64,000 nucleotides of DNA from Bacillota bacterium (GTDB lineage: Bacteria > Bacillota > Clostridia > Acetivibrionales > DTU013), in contig JAEYOP010000009.1 in assembly GCA_023411575.1 (NCBI GenBank), forward strand, positions 62,001 through 126,000. The letters are read 5' to 3'. Each line of letters opens with the position of its first letter. The stretch's first letter is position 1. The notes beneath the pieces are model-generated. The model saw nothing but the letters and a program-made list of their open reading frames with translations. It searched no databases and was not told where the DNA came from. The translations under genes were made by a program, and so were the position numbers. This document shows, piece after piece, positions 1 to 8,135 of this stretch.

Positions 1-339
1 CAGCTCCGGTCCGACTATTCCGACAATATCACCAAATCCATGGAATATATCCATAAGAACTTTAAAAGGAATATTTCCCTGAATGATGTTGCCGATTATA
101 TCGGCGTCAACAGTTCGTATTTAAGCAGGACTTTCAAGGAAGAATGCGGAAAGGGCTTTGTCGAGTATCTCAATTTTGTCCGGGTAGAATATGTGAAACG
201 GATGCTCGGGGACGGGCACGCCAGGCTGAAGGACACCGCCGTGGAGGCCGGCTTCAACAACTACACCTATTTTTTCAAGGTATTCAAAAGCCTTACGGGC
301 ATGACCCCGGCGGAATACGAAAATTCCTGCCGGACGTGA
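1..339 (+). CDS. AraC-family HTH C-terminus (5' partial)
   Basis: The reading frame is open from base 1 and stops at 337-339, so only the C-terminal ~112 residues are present. They form a complete AraC/XylS DNA-binding domain. The first helix-turn-helix is around 'ISLNDVADYIGVNSSYLSR' and the second around 'LKDTAVEAGFNNYTYFFKVF', followed by the usual 'TGMTPAEYE' ending. This ending is typical of YesN-like response regulators, and another one occurs at 31425-32999. The N-terminal receiver or sensor part lies outside the window, so the signal is unknown. It is convergent with motB. Confidence 0.85.
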   Translation, partial: QLRSDYSDNITKSMEYIHKNFKRNISLNDVADYIGVNSSYLSRTFKEECGKGFVEYLNFVRVEYVKRMLGDGHARLKDTAVEAGFNNYTYFFKVFKSLTGMTPAEYENSCRT

Positions 340-359
340 TCTTACTGGTTCCGGCAGGA
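325..359. terminator. hairpin between convergent AraC and motB genes
   Basis: A perfect 9-bp inverted repeat, TCCTGCCGG (325-333) and CCGGCAGGA (351-359), straddles the stop codon of the AraC gene. There is no T-run on either side. It may limit read-through between the two convergent genes, but it is not a canonical intrinsic terminator. Confidence 0.4.
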
Positions 360-382
360 GCGTTCCGACAGAAACCATGACC

Positions 383-1165
383 CTATTGCAGGACTTTGTT
401 TCCTTCCTCTGCAGCGCCGGCCTCATTCTCCGCGGGGTATTTGCGGATCAGGATGATTTCCACCCGCCTGTTTTTCGCCCTTCCTTCCGCCGTCGCATTA
501 TCATATTTCGGCGAATACTGGCCGTAGCCCTGGATCGAAAACCGTTCCGGATCAAGGCCGCCCTGGTCGGTCAGGAAATTCATGACGTTGATGGCGCGCA
601 TGGCGCTCAGGTCCCAATTGGACCGGAATTTGGCCGTTTGTATGGGGACGTTGTCCGTATGTCCGGCGATCCGGATCGGGTTGTCCAGCCCGGCCAGAAG
701 CTTGGAGATGTGGAGGAGCAAGGGCGAGACGCTGCGAAGGACCTCCGCCTCGCCGGACTGAAACAGAGCGACGTCCTGGATGGAGATTTCAAGCCCCTCC
801 TTGCCGAGACCTACCCTGACCTTTTCCGAGTATCCCTCCGAAGTGATCTCTTCTTCAATTTTTTTCCGGATTTCAATCATTTTGTCCTCTTCCGCCTCGG
901 CCTTGCTGACGCCTGCTTCGGAGGGCGCTTTACCGCCGGACGGCAGCATCGGAATGACGGAACTGCCGTCCGAGCTGCTCATTCCGCTTCCGCCTGCAAA
1001 AACGACATGCAACTGCTGGCTTAGTCTCTCGAACTTTTCCTTGTCCACGCTGCTGATGGCGAACATAACGATAAAAAGCGCCAGGAGCAGCGTCAGCAGG
1101 TCGGAATAGGGGAGCAGCCAGGTTTCATCCGCATGCTCTTCCGCATGTACTTTTTTCTTCGCCAC
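383..1165 (-). CDS. motB: flagellar motor stator protein MotB
   Basis: MotB anchors the proton-driven flagellar stator to peptidoglycan. The 260-residue protein has a single N-terminal membrane helix (about residues 23-42) preceded by the proton-binding aspartate in 'PYSDLL' (D22). The C-terminal OmpA-like domain includes 'IAGHTDNVPI' and 'NRRVEIILI'. I chose the GTG at 1165 because AGGAG lies 6-7 bases upstream and it sits directly after the motA stop. An upstream in-frame ATG at 1243 would add a non-homologous extension inside motA. Two-gene operon with motA. A sodium-driven variant cannot be excluded. Confidence 0.9.
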   Translation of the reverse strand: MAKKKVHAEEHADETWLLPYSDLLTLLLALFIVMFAISSVDKEKFERLSQQLHVVFAGGSGMSSSDGSSVIPMLPSGGKAPSEAGVSKAEAEEDKMIEIRKKIEEEITSEGYSEKVRVGLGKEGLEISIQDVALFQSGEAEVLRSVSPLLLHISKLLAGLDNPIRIAGHTDNVPIQTAKFRSNWDLSAMRAINVMNFLTDQGGLDPERFSIQGYGQYSPKYDNATAEGRAKNRRVEIILIRKYPAENEAGAAEEGNKVLQ

Positions 1166-1166
1166 G

Positions 1167-1967
1167 TCAGCTCTCCTTTCCCTTTTTCTCCGATTCGCTT
1201 TCCTCCAGCTTTTTCCGGTCCTTCGGATCGAGCATGCCGGCAAGCTTTCCCTTGATGCTGTTCGGGTTCTCGCCGCCCTGGATCGACAGGATCCCCTCGG
1301 TCATAATCCGCATGTGCTGCACTTCTTCGTGGGATTTCCGTTTCAGCCTGGAGGCGATGGGATGGCAAAGGACATACCCGATGAAAATGCCGTACAGCGT
1401 GGCGACAAATGCGGCGGCGATCATGTGTCCCAGCTTTTCCGTATCCTCCAGGTTGCCCAGCGCGCCGATCAGTCCGATAACGGCGCCCAGAACGCCCAGG
1501 GTGGGAGCATAGCTGCCGGCGGCCGAAAAGATCGCCGCCCCGGCACGGTGCCGTTCCTCCATGCTTTCGATTTCAGTGTCCAGGACATCCTTGATGTAAT
1601 CGTGCTCGATTCCGTCAATGACCATCCCCAGACCCTTTTTCAAAAAACGGTTGTCCATATTCTGGACCGTCGATTCAAGGGACAGCAGACCGTCCTTCCG
1701 GGCCTGCATGGACATCTCGGCGATCTGCTCCACAAGGGCTGCCGAATTTTGTTTCCCCTTTTCGCGGAACAGTGCGCCCAAAATGGCTGGAATATTCAAA
1801 AATTCCCTTCTTGGAAAAGAATTCATAACGGCGGCAATCGTGCCGACGAGGATGATGATTGCGGCTGCCGGATTCAGCAGCACCGCGACGTTGGCCCCCT
1901 TGACGATCATTCCGACAACGACGGCCAGACCCCCCATAATAATGCCGAAAATCAAAAACAGATCCAT
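1167..1967 (-). CDS. motA: flagellar motor stator protein MotA
   Basis: MotA is the integral-membrane half of the stator and couples ion flow to rotor torque. The 266-residue protein has four predicted membrane helices: two near the N-terminus (about 2-20 and 28-50) and two around residues 150-200. The large cytoplasmic loop contains charged segments such as 'ESMEERHRAGAAIFSAAGSYAPTLGVLG', a typical MotA/TolQ/ExbB signature. An AAGGGGAAAGG Shine-Dalgarno precedes the ATG. Its TGA ends one base before the motB GTG, so the pair is probably translationally coupled. Confidence 0.92.
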   Translation of the reverse strand: MDLFLIFGIIMGGLAVVVGMIVKGANVAVLLNPAAAIIILVGTIAAVMNSFPRREFLNIPAILGALFREKGKQNSAALVEQIAEMSMQARKDGLLSLESTVQNMDNRFLKKGLGMVIDGIEHDYIKDVLDTEIESMEERHRAGAAIFSAAGSYAPTLGVLGAVIGLIGALGNLEDTEKLGHMIAAAFVATLYGIFIGYVLCHPIASRLKRKSHEEVQHMRIMTEGILSIQGGENPNSIKGKLAGMLDPKDRKKLEESESEKKGKES

Positions 1968-2134
1968 TGACCTTTCCCCTTTAACATGTAATTGCCGCTG
2001 CGGCGCGTAAAGCCGAAACGCGGCGAATCCTGCTTTTCTTTACCGACCCCGCTTATTTTTACCCGAATACGGAGAGACAAAACAAGGAATAACCGGGAAG
2101 CTTGATACGGGGCGTCCTGCCGGCAGCGGATGCC

Positions 2135-3421
2135 CTACTGGTACCTGGCTTCCGTAGGCTTGAGCGGGCTTTGGGCCTTCTCGAGCTCTTCTATTGTGAT
2201 CTCGCGGGTATGCACCGTATGGTTCCATACCTTGTTGTCCTTGCTCAGGAAGCCCTGGATCGTAATGGGCACCCAGGTGAGGCAGTAGAAAGGGTATACG
2301 ATGAAGGCGAGGAGAATACGGAGATCAAACCGGTTTTCCGCCAGAATGACAAGGGGGCCGTATAAAAACTGCAGGATCACGAAAATGTACCAGACGGTGG
2401 TGGGGAATACGTACTGCAGGGTATAGAAGGGCGCCTCCGGATAAAAGGACTGGATCCAGAGCATGATGCTGATCAGGCCGATAAAAACGAGACGGATGGG
2501 CTGGAACAGGTATACGGCGCAGTCGAAGGCGACCAGATCGCTTTGCCGGAGGGCCTTTTTGAAAAGGGGTCCCAGGAATCGCGCGGCGCAATCCGCATGG
2601 CCCTGCATCCACCTTTTCCGCTGGTGCCAGGACTGCTTCAGGGTCAGGGGCTTTTCGTCGTAAACGATGGCGTCATGGGCCCAGGCGACCTTCAGGTCGT
2701 TCAGGGCCAGCTTCATGGTGAATTCCAGGTCCTCGGTCAGGCAGGTGGCGCCCCAGCCAATCTGCTTCAACACGGAAAGCTCGACACAGAAGCCCGTGCC
2801 GCACAGGCCGCAGGACAAGCCGAGATAGTAGCGCGGAAGCTGGAAGATGCGGTTGGAAAGCCAGAAGGCAATAGAATAGGAGCAGGTGATCCAGGAATCA
2901 AAGGGGTTTTTGCTGTCGATATACCCCTGGACGACCTTATGGCCTTTGCAGAGCTGCCGGTTCATCTCCTCCAGGAAATTGGAGGAAACCAGGTTGTCCG
3001 CGTCAAAAACGCCGATGGCGTCGTACCGGTCGCTCATTTCATAGATGCGGGCAAAGATCCATTCCAGCGCGTGGCCCTTTCCCCTTTTTTCGAGGTTGAA
3101 GCGCTTGTAGACCTTCGCGCCGTGCTGTCTGGCAATATCCGCCGTTTTATCCGTGCAGTTGTCCGCGACCACAAAGATGTCGTACAGCTCCTTCGGATAA
3201 TTCTGATTGCTCAGGCTGTCGACGATATGGCCAATGACAAGCTCCTCGTTGTGGGCGGCGACGATGAGCGCAAACCGTTTGGACGGCGCGCATTCCGTTA
3301 TTTTCTCCTTCCTTTTTCTCCAGCCGAAAATCGATATGCCGAAAAAATAACAGCCGGCAACAAACACCAATACCTGAATAAGCTGCGTGGTATGCAGCGT
3401 CAGGCTTTGCAGCAAAGTCAT
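2135..3421 (-). CDS. membrane family 2 glycosyltransferase (processive type)
   Basis: The 428-residue enzyme has one N-terminal membrane helix (about 11-33), a cytosolic GT-A domain and three or more C-terminal helices (about 300-390). All processive GT2 motifs are visible: 'VAAHNEE' near 55-61, the DxD metal site D140-A-D142, 'TED' near 229-231 and the QxxRW acceptor motif Q267-R270-W271. This layout is shared with poly-N-acetylglucosamine, hyaluronan and cellulose synthases, so it likely extends an exported polysaccharide from a UDP-sugar; the exact sugar cannot be read. The ATG at 3421 has GGAGG upstream; the longer frame back to 4036 overlaps the divergent J-domain gene and is rejected. 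Confidence 0.85.
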   Translation of the reverse strand: MTLLQSLTLHTTQLIQVLVFVAGCYFFGISIFGWRKRKEKITECAPSKRFALIVAAHNEELVIGHIVDSLSNQNYPKELYDIFVVADNCTDKTADIARQHGAKVYKRFNLEKRGKGHALEWIFARIYEMSDRYDAIGVFDADNLVSSNFLEEMNRQLCKGHKVVQGYIDSKNPFDSWITCSYSIAFWLSNRIFQLPRYYLGLSCGLCGTGFCVELSVLKQIGWGATCLTEDLEFTMKLALNDLKVAWAHDAIVYDEKPLTLKQSWHQRKRWMQGHADCAARFLGPLFKKALRQSDLVAFDCAVYLFQPIRLVFIGLISIMLWIQSFYPEAPFYTLQYVFPTTVWYIFVILQFLYGPLVILAENRFDLRILLAFIVYPFYCLTWVPITIQGFLSKDNKVWNHTVHTREITIEELEKAQSPLKPTEARYQ

Positions 3422-3513
3422 AAGCAACCTCCGAAAACTGCGGTTTCTATTATTTTGTTCTTTTTGCAGGAAAATATTTATGGAAGAGCATGCAGAATAT
3501 GACTGAACAAATA

Positions 3514-3522
3514 TGCTATAAT
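3514..3522 (+). promoter_or_regulatory. extended -10 promoter for J-domain gene
   Basis: TG-C-TATAAT at 3514-3522 is an extended -10 element, about 40 bases before the start of the J-domain gene. No good -35 box is seen at 17-bp spacing, which extended -10 promoters tolerate. Confidence 0.5.
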
Positions 3523-3562
3523 ACAAATAATAAAACAGAGGGACCGGGGTGATTTCTGTTTC

Positions 3563-4027
3563 ATGCAGTCCGAAGGCACGGATGAAATCAAAAGAAGGCT
3601 CAGGAGCTTGAAAAAGCTCGAAATCAAAATCCGTTTCGGGGGATCGTTCCATGCCGCAAACTTTGACGGTGTTCCATGCGGAATCCACCTGGTATGGGAC
3701 GAATTTTTCCATATGGACGGCGATTGCCGCGGAAAAGCCCGGTACTCGCTGCGAGAGCTTGCTTCCATGCCGAAGGAGGAGTATAAAAATATTGTCGAAG
3801 AATATTTTTTTCAGGTCTATTACCGGTACTATTCGGAAAACGGCATAACAGGCGCCCGCCTCTACGATCCCGAAATCCTCGGCTGGATGGGGCTCCCACC
3901 CGGCGCCGGGCCGGAGGAGATCAAGAAACGGTTCCGGGAGCTGGCGAAAAAGTACCACCCGGATACCGGCGGCGAGGAAGGGAAATTTATTGAATTGATG
4001 GACCATTACAATAAGCTGGTGGAATAA
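3563..4027 (+). CDS. J-domain protein with C-terminal J domain
   Basis: In this 154-residue protein the last ~50 residues are a J domain: 'EEIKKRFRELAKKYHPDTGG' with the Hsp70-stimulating HPD at 132-134, then a final helix. The first ~100 residues are not recognised; they include aromatic-rich 'EEYFFQVYYRYYSENG'. A C-terminal J domain with no G/F region or zinc finger points to a specialised co-chaperone that directs DnaK to a particular client through its N-terminus. It is divergent from the glycosyltransferase and 27 bp upstream of an acetyltransferase. The client is unknown. Confidence 0.75.
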   Translation: MQSEGTDEIKRRLRSLKKLEIKIRFGGSFHAANFDGVPCGIHLVWDEFFHMDGDCRGKARYSLRELASMPKEEYKNIVEEYFFQVYYRYYSENGITGARLYDPEILGWMGLPPGAGPEEIKKRFRELAKKYHPDTGGEEGKFIELMDHYNKLVE

Positions 4028-4054
4028 GCGGGACAAAGGGAAGCGGAGCGGAAG

Positions 4055-4534
4055 ATGTTTGAAATCAGGCCGATAGGGGCTGCGGATAGGGAAAGGGTGG
4101 CCGGACTGCTTGAAGAAAGCTGGGGCTCCCCGAAGATCGTGTCAGGAGGACAGGTGCACGACGGAACGGCTTTGCCCGGTTTTATTGCCGAAGAGGATGG
4201 GAAGATAGCCGGCTTGATTCTTTATAACATATCGGGCTGTGATTGTGAAATCGTGTGTCTGGAAAGCTCCCTTGAAGGAAAAGGAATCGGCAGCCGCCTG
4301 GTCGAAATAGTGAAGGTCGCGGCAAAACGGAACGGCAGCAAAAGAGTCTGGCTTATTACCACAAATGACAATACCAGGGCGATCCGGTTTTATCAAAAAC
4401 GGGGATTTTCCCTTGTAAACATACATTTAAACGCGGCTGTAAAGGCGCGGGAGCTTAAGCCGGAAATACCGCTGTACGGCTTTGACGGCATACCGGTACT
4501 GCATGAGATCGAATTTGAAATTAGATTGGAATGA
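4055..4534 (+). CDS. GNAT-family N-acetyltransferase
   Basis: 159 residues with a GNAT fold. The acetyl-CoA pyrophosphate-binding segment is 'LEGKGIGSRLVEIVKVAA' (about residues 73-90), followed by 'VWLITTNDNTRAIRFYQKRGF', the usual beta5/alpha4 region. It acetylates a small-molecule or protein amine, but the substrate cannot be told. It starts 27 bp after the J-domain gene and lies 14 bp before the ddl start, so the three may be co-transcribed. Confidence 0.85.
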   Translation: MFEIRPIGAADRERVAGLLEESWGSPKIVSGGQVHDGTALPGFIAEEDGKIAGLILYNISGCDCEIVCLESSLEGKGIGSRLVEIVKVAAKRNGSKRVWLITTNDNTRAIRFYQKRGFSLVNIHLNAAVKARELKPEIPLYGFDGIPVLHEIEFEIRLE

Positions 4535-4548
4535 GAGGAGTCCGTTGT

Positions 4549-5583
4549 ATGAAAATAGTTGTTTTGGCCGGAGGACTAAGCCCGGAAAGGGATGTGTCCC
4601 TGTCGTCCGGTTCTTTGATCGCCAATGCGTTGATTGAAAACGGGCATGATGTACTGCTGCTCGATTTATATACGGGGGATCGCTCCGGCGGCGAACCGCA
4701 GTTTCTGAACAGGGACTCGGATACGAGGTACAGCTACAAGGTGCCTCCCGTTGAGCCGGATCTTCAGAAATTGAAAATGGATTCCGGTAACGGGGAAAGC
4801 ATGATCGGGAAAAAGGTGATTGAGATCTGCAGCTCTGTTGATGTCGTCTTTATCGCCCTGCACGGGTCTATCGGCGAAAATGGCCAACTGCAGGCCGTCT
4901 TCGACTCCTTTGGCATCCGGTATACCGGGACGGGCTATATCGGCAGCCTGTTGGCCATGGACAAGGACCTTTCGAAAAAGCTTATGGTCACAAACGGAAT
5001 AACCACCGCCGGATGGAAGCTGTATCACATCAACGGACCCGCCGGCTGCGATTTTTCGGACGTATCCTATCCCTGTGTCGTGAAACCTTGCAGCTGCGGC
5101 TCCAGCATCGGCGTCACCATCGTGGAGAACCCGGACGAATTGGAGCAGGCGGTGGGTTATGCCCGGAAATATGAGGAGACTCTTCTGATCGAAGAAAAGA
5201 TCACCGGCAGGGAGTTCTCCATTGGCATTCTGGACGGGGCTGCGCTGCCGGTGATTGAAATCATCCCGAAAACGGGATTCTATGATTACAAGAACAAATA
5301 TCAATCCGGACTGACGGAAGAGGTGTGCCCGGCGAATATCGGCGCGGAAACCACCCGGAGGCTGCAGGATGCCGCCCTTGCCGTCCATAGGACGCTGCGG
5401 CTCGGCTTTTATTCGCGCATCGATTTCATCCTGGACGGCAAAACCAACGGCTTGTATTGCCTGGAAGCCAACACGCTGCCGGGGATGACGCCCACGAGCC
5501 TGCTGCCCCAGGAGGCGAAGGCCGCAGGGATATCTTACAACGAGCTGTGCGAGAAGATCGCAAGGTCGGCGAACCGGGAATGA
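4549..5583 (+). CDS. ddl: D-alanine--D-alanine ligase
   Basis: A 344-residue ATP-grasp ligase that joins two D-alanines for peptidoglycan precursors in the cytosol. The N-terminus 'VVLAGGLSPERDVSLSSG' is diagnostic of Ddl. The ATP-grasp core includes 'PCVVKPCSCGSSIGVTIV' and 'LIEEKITGREFSIGIL', and the Mg-binding C-terminal end is 'GLYCLEANTLPGMTPTSLLPQEAKAAG'. The length fits the family (~300-370). I start at 4549 because GAGAGGAG lies just upstream; an in-frame ATG at 4531 overlaps the acetyltransferase stop. A D-Ala-D-Lac ligase is possible but no vancomycin-type neighbours are present. Confidence 0.88.
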   Translation: MKIVVLAGGLSPERDVSLSSGSLIANALIENGHDVLLLDLYTGDRSGGEPQFLNRDSDTRYSYKVPPVEPDLQKLKMDSGNGESMIGKKVIEICSSVDVVFIALHGSIGENGQLQAVFDSFGIRYTGTGYIGSLLAMDKDLSKKLMVTNGITTAGWKLYHINGPAGCDFSDVSYPCVVKPCSCGSSIGVTIVENPDELEQAVGYARKYEETLLIEEKITGREFSIGILDGAALPVIEIIPKTGFYDYKNKYQSGLTEEVCPANIGAETTRRLQDAALAVHRTLRLGFYSRIDFILDGKTNGLYCLEANTLPGMTPTSLLPQEAKAAGISYNELCEKIARSANRE

Positions 5584-5653
5584 ACGCAGTTTGATGCCTG
5601 CCGGAACTGGAGCAGACGTTGAGGCCCGTAGACGGACAGGCAGGAGGGAGCAT

Positions 5654-7747
5654 ATGGCAAAATCGTATTTCAACAGCATGATCACAGGAAATTCCGGCAT
5701 GCTTTGTTGTCTGGACGACAGGGGAGAGCTGATACGGCTATTCTGGCCCCACATCGACTATCCCCAGCATATCGACCGGCTGCTTGTGGGGATCACCTGC
5801 CCGCAGCTTCTGCAAGGCGCGTCCTGGCTGGGAACAGAGGACTGGGGAGTTGAACAGTATTATCTGGAAGACACCAATATAGCGGTTACTTTATATACAA
5901 GCAAGCGATTTGGACTGAAAGTACGTCAGTTTGATTTTTCCCTGCCTGACAAGGATGTGTTGGAGCGGGTATACGAGGTCGAGAATAGCGGCCCGGAGGA
6001 ATTGCAGGTCGGTCTGGCGGCGTATTCCTCCTCCGTATCGACCAATCCCCACCTGGCGGGAATCCTGTTCGACGAGAGCCTTTCCGCCCTGATTCATTAT
6101 AGATACAACTATTACTACAGCGTCGCGGCGGGGGATAAAGCCACGGAATACGAGCTTGGCGGAAATTCGCTCTCCGATGCCGGTCATGGCCGGCTGATGG
6201 GCAACGACACAATAGGGATGATGAAGGAGGGGGCACTTCTATGGGAGCCCCATGTTATAGCTCCGGGAGGGAAAAGCCTGTTTTCTCTTTCCCTCTGCTT
6301 TGCACAGGATATCAAAACGCTGAAAAAACGGACCCGCGAGAGAGCTGGCTCGGACCCGCAGGTTGACCTGGACAGGACGGCGGCGTATTGGCGGAATTTT
6401 GTCGGCGGAGCGAGGCGGATCCATACCGGGAACACTGCCGTGGATGCTTTGTACAGGCGTTCCCTGCTGGTTTTTGCGCTCATGGCCGACAAAAAAACGG
6501 GAGCCCTCCTGGCCGCGCCCGAGCTGGACGAGGAATTTTCGAAATGCGGCAGGTATGCGTACTGCTGGGGCAGGGATGCCGCTTTTATAACGACCGCCCT
6601 GGACCGGTGCGGCCTTTCCGGCAGCGCCGAGCAGTTTTACCGCTGGGCGGCGGAGGCGCAGGGCGAGGACGGAAGCTGGGAGCAGCGGTATCACATGGAT
6701 GGGAACCTTGCGCCGTCGTGGGGGATGCAGATCGACGAGGGCGGTTCGATCCTCTGGGGCATGCTGAAGCATTATGGGGCTTGTGGAAATAAAGGGTTTC
6801 TTATAGAAATGTGGCCCAGCGTCCGGAAGGGAGTGGAGTTTCTCACGCGCTATATCGATCCGGAGAATGGCCTGCCCTGGCTGAGCTTCGACCTGTGGGA
6901 GGAGAGGCTTGGAGAGCATGCCTATTCGACGGCGGCCGTATGCGCCGGTATGGAGGCGGGAGCGGAGATCGCCGCAATACTGGCGGCGGAAGCGGAAGAC
7001 GGCATGACGGCGGGGATGGCCGCGGACAAGGCGGCAGGAACGAAGTCGTTCGTGGAAGCGGAAGCAGACATAGCGGCTAAGGCGGAAGTAGAAATAACGA
7101 TAGCCAAAGGCTCGCCGGCAGCCGCTATCCCGGAGAGCCCCGCGGAATTGCGCCGTCTGGCCGGCTCGTGGCGGGAAGCGGCGGGCAAAATGCGGGAAGC
7201 CCTGGAACGCCATTTCTGGCATACCGATTGGAACCGTTTTGTCCGGAGCATCCGCGTCAAGCTGAATGCCTGGGGAGAGGAGCCGACGGAAGCGAAGGTC
7301 TGGCTCAGGAGAAACGACAAAGGCATTCCCAGGGATTACTCCCTGCTGGACGGAGCCCTGGACATAAGCCTGCTGGGCATGAGCATTCCTTTCGGCCTCT
7401 ACCCTGCCGGCGACCCACGGATGGAAGCCACCGCGGAAACGGTGGAACTGGTGCTTTCGGGAAGAGCTGCAGGCGGCTTGATGCGGTATGAGTTTGACAA
7501 CTATATCGGCGGGAATCCGTGGATCATTTCAACCCTCTGGGCCGCCCTGTATCACATTGAAAAGAAGTCCTACGCCAGGGCGAGGGAATATTTCGACTGG
7601 GCGGTGGTCGGAATGACGGACCAGGGGCTCCTGCCCGAACAGATCGACAGGGACAGCGGGAAGCCTGCCTGGGTGATTCCCCTTACCTGGTCACACGCCA
7701 TGTTCGTCCTTGTCCTTGACGGCCTCCTCGCCGCCGGGGAGCTTTAG
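5654..7747 (+). CDS. GH15-like glycoside hydrolase (glucoamylase type)
   Basis: A 697-residue protein without a signal peptide, so probably cytosolic. The N-terminal ~270 residues are a beta-rich domain ('GMLCCLDDRGELIRLFWPHIDYPQH'), and the rest is an (alpha/alpha)6 barrel with 'YAYCWGRDAAFITTAL', 'GSWEQRYHMDGNLAPSWG' and 'GLLPEQIDRDSGKP', as in GH15 glucoamylases and glucodextranases. A low-complexity Ala/Glu-rich segment of ~50 residues (about 435-490) interrupts the barrel and looks like an expansion. It would cut terminal alpha-glucose from oligosaccharides or glycogen. The ATG at 5654 follows CAGGAGGG. Confidence 0.8.
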   Translation: MAKSYFNSMITGNSGMLCCLDDRGELIRLFWPHIDYPQHIDRLLVGITCPQLLQGASWLGTEDWGVEQYYLEDTNIAVTLYTSKRFGLKVRQFDFSLPDKDVLERVYEVENSGPEELQVGLAAYSSSVSTNPHLAGILFDESLSALIHYRYNYYYSVAAGDKATEYELGGNSLSDAGHGRLMGNDTIGMMKEGALLWEPHVIAPGGKSLFSLSLCFAQDIKTLKKRTRERAGSDPQVDLDRTAAYWRNFVGGARRIHTGNTAVDALYRRSLLVFALMADKKTGALLAAPELDEEFSKCGRYAYCWGRDAAFITTALDRCGLSGSAEQFYRWAAEAQGEDGSWEQRYHMDGNLAPSWGMQIDEGGSILWGMLKHYGACGNKGFLIEMWPSVRKGVEFLTRYIDPENGLPWLSFDLWEERLGEHAYSTAAVCAGMEAGAEIAAILAAEAEDGMTAGMAADKAAGTKSFVEAEADIAAKAEVEITIAKGSPAAAIPESPAELRRLAGSWREAAGKMREALERHFWHTDWNRFVRSIRVKLNAWGEEPTEAKVWLRRNDKGIPRDYSLLDGALDISLLGMSIPFGLYPAGDPRMEATAETVELVLSGRAAGGLMRYEFDNYIGGNPWIISTLWAALYHIEKKSYARAREYFDWAVVGMTDQGLLPEQIDRDSGKPAWVIPLTWSHAMFVLVLDGLLAAGEL

Positions 7748-7837
7748 GCGGCGTCTGTTCCGGAAAATGGTGACGGGACTGATCCCGTAATTGACCACCA
7801 TATCGATAATCTGCAGGAGCTTCCTGAAAAAAGCCAT
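7691..7837 (-). CDS. small basic ORF, unknown (48 aa)
   Basis: An ORF on the minus strand begins MAFFRKLLQIIDMVV and has an amphipathic N-terminal helix followed by the basic stretch 'FRNRRRLKLPGG'. AAGGA lies about 8 bases before the ATG. It overlaps the 3' end of the GH15-like gene in antisense. I do not recognise a family. It could be chance, because the last 20 codons are antisense to a real gene. Confidence 0.3.
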   Translation of the reverse strand: MAFFRKLLQIIDMVVNYGISPVTIFRNRRRLKLPGGEEAVKDKDEHGV

Positions 7838-7925
7838 TTGACTGTCCTTCCAACCGTACCGGCAGGATATTGTTCTGTTATGAGAATTTAATTTCTACCC
7901 TCTGCCATCATATGCCATCATATGG

Positions 7926-7931
7926 TATAAT
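7926..7931 (+). promoter_or_regulatory. candidate -10 box upstream of radA
   Basis: A perfect TATAAT lies 6 bp before the fold-back repeat and about 205 bp before radA. The -35 region holds only a weak TTGACA match. Just upstream is a 10-bp direct repeat, GCCATCATAT twice. If used, the radA transcript would carry the whole repeat in its leader. Confidence 0.4.
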
Positions 7932-7936
7932 GGGTA

Positions 7937-8098
7937 AGAACCTGTTTCGCATCTGGGGGCGCCTGAGATTTTGAGCGGATTTTTCGTCAGACAAGGCAAA
8001 TTTTCGCAGGAATAATCTGTTTATTACAAGAAAATTTAACGCAGTATGACGGAAAATCGGCCAAAAGATCAGGTGTCAATAGATGCTAAACAGGTTCT
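7937..8098. repeat. 162-bp fold-back element (family B)
   Basis: The ends are 18-bp inverted repeats with one mismatch: AGAACCTGTTTCGCATCT (7937-7954) and AGATGCTAAACAGGTTCT (8081-8098). Inside, CGCCTGAGATTTTGAGCGGA on the left pairs imperfectly with the stretch ending in AAAGATCAGGTG on the right, so the whole unit can fold into one long imperfect hairpin. It has no convincing ORF. This architecture is that of a MITE or structured intergenic repeat. It fills most of the 388-bp gap between the GH15-like gene and radA. Confidence 0.75.
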
Positions 8099-8135
8099 AG
8101 TGTTTATTTATAGTTATTCTCGAACGGGAGGGGTT

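Noticed and set aside
3422..4036. N-terminal 205-codon extension of the glycosyltransferase frame
   Set aside because: The frame stays open on the minus strand through the J-domain gene, but the family N-terminus and a GGAGG site mark 3421 as the start.
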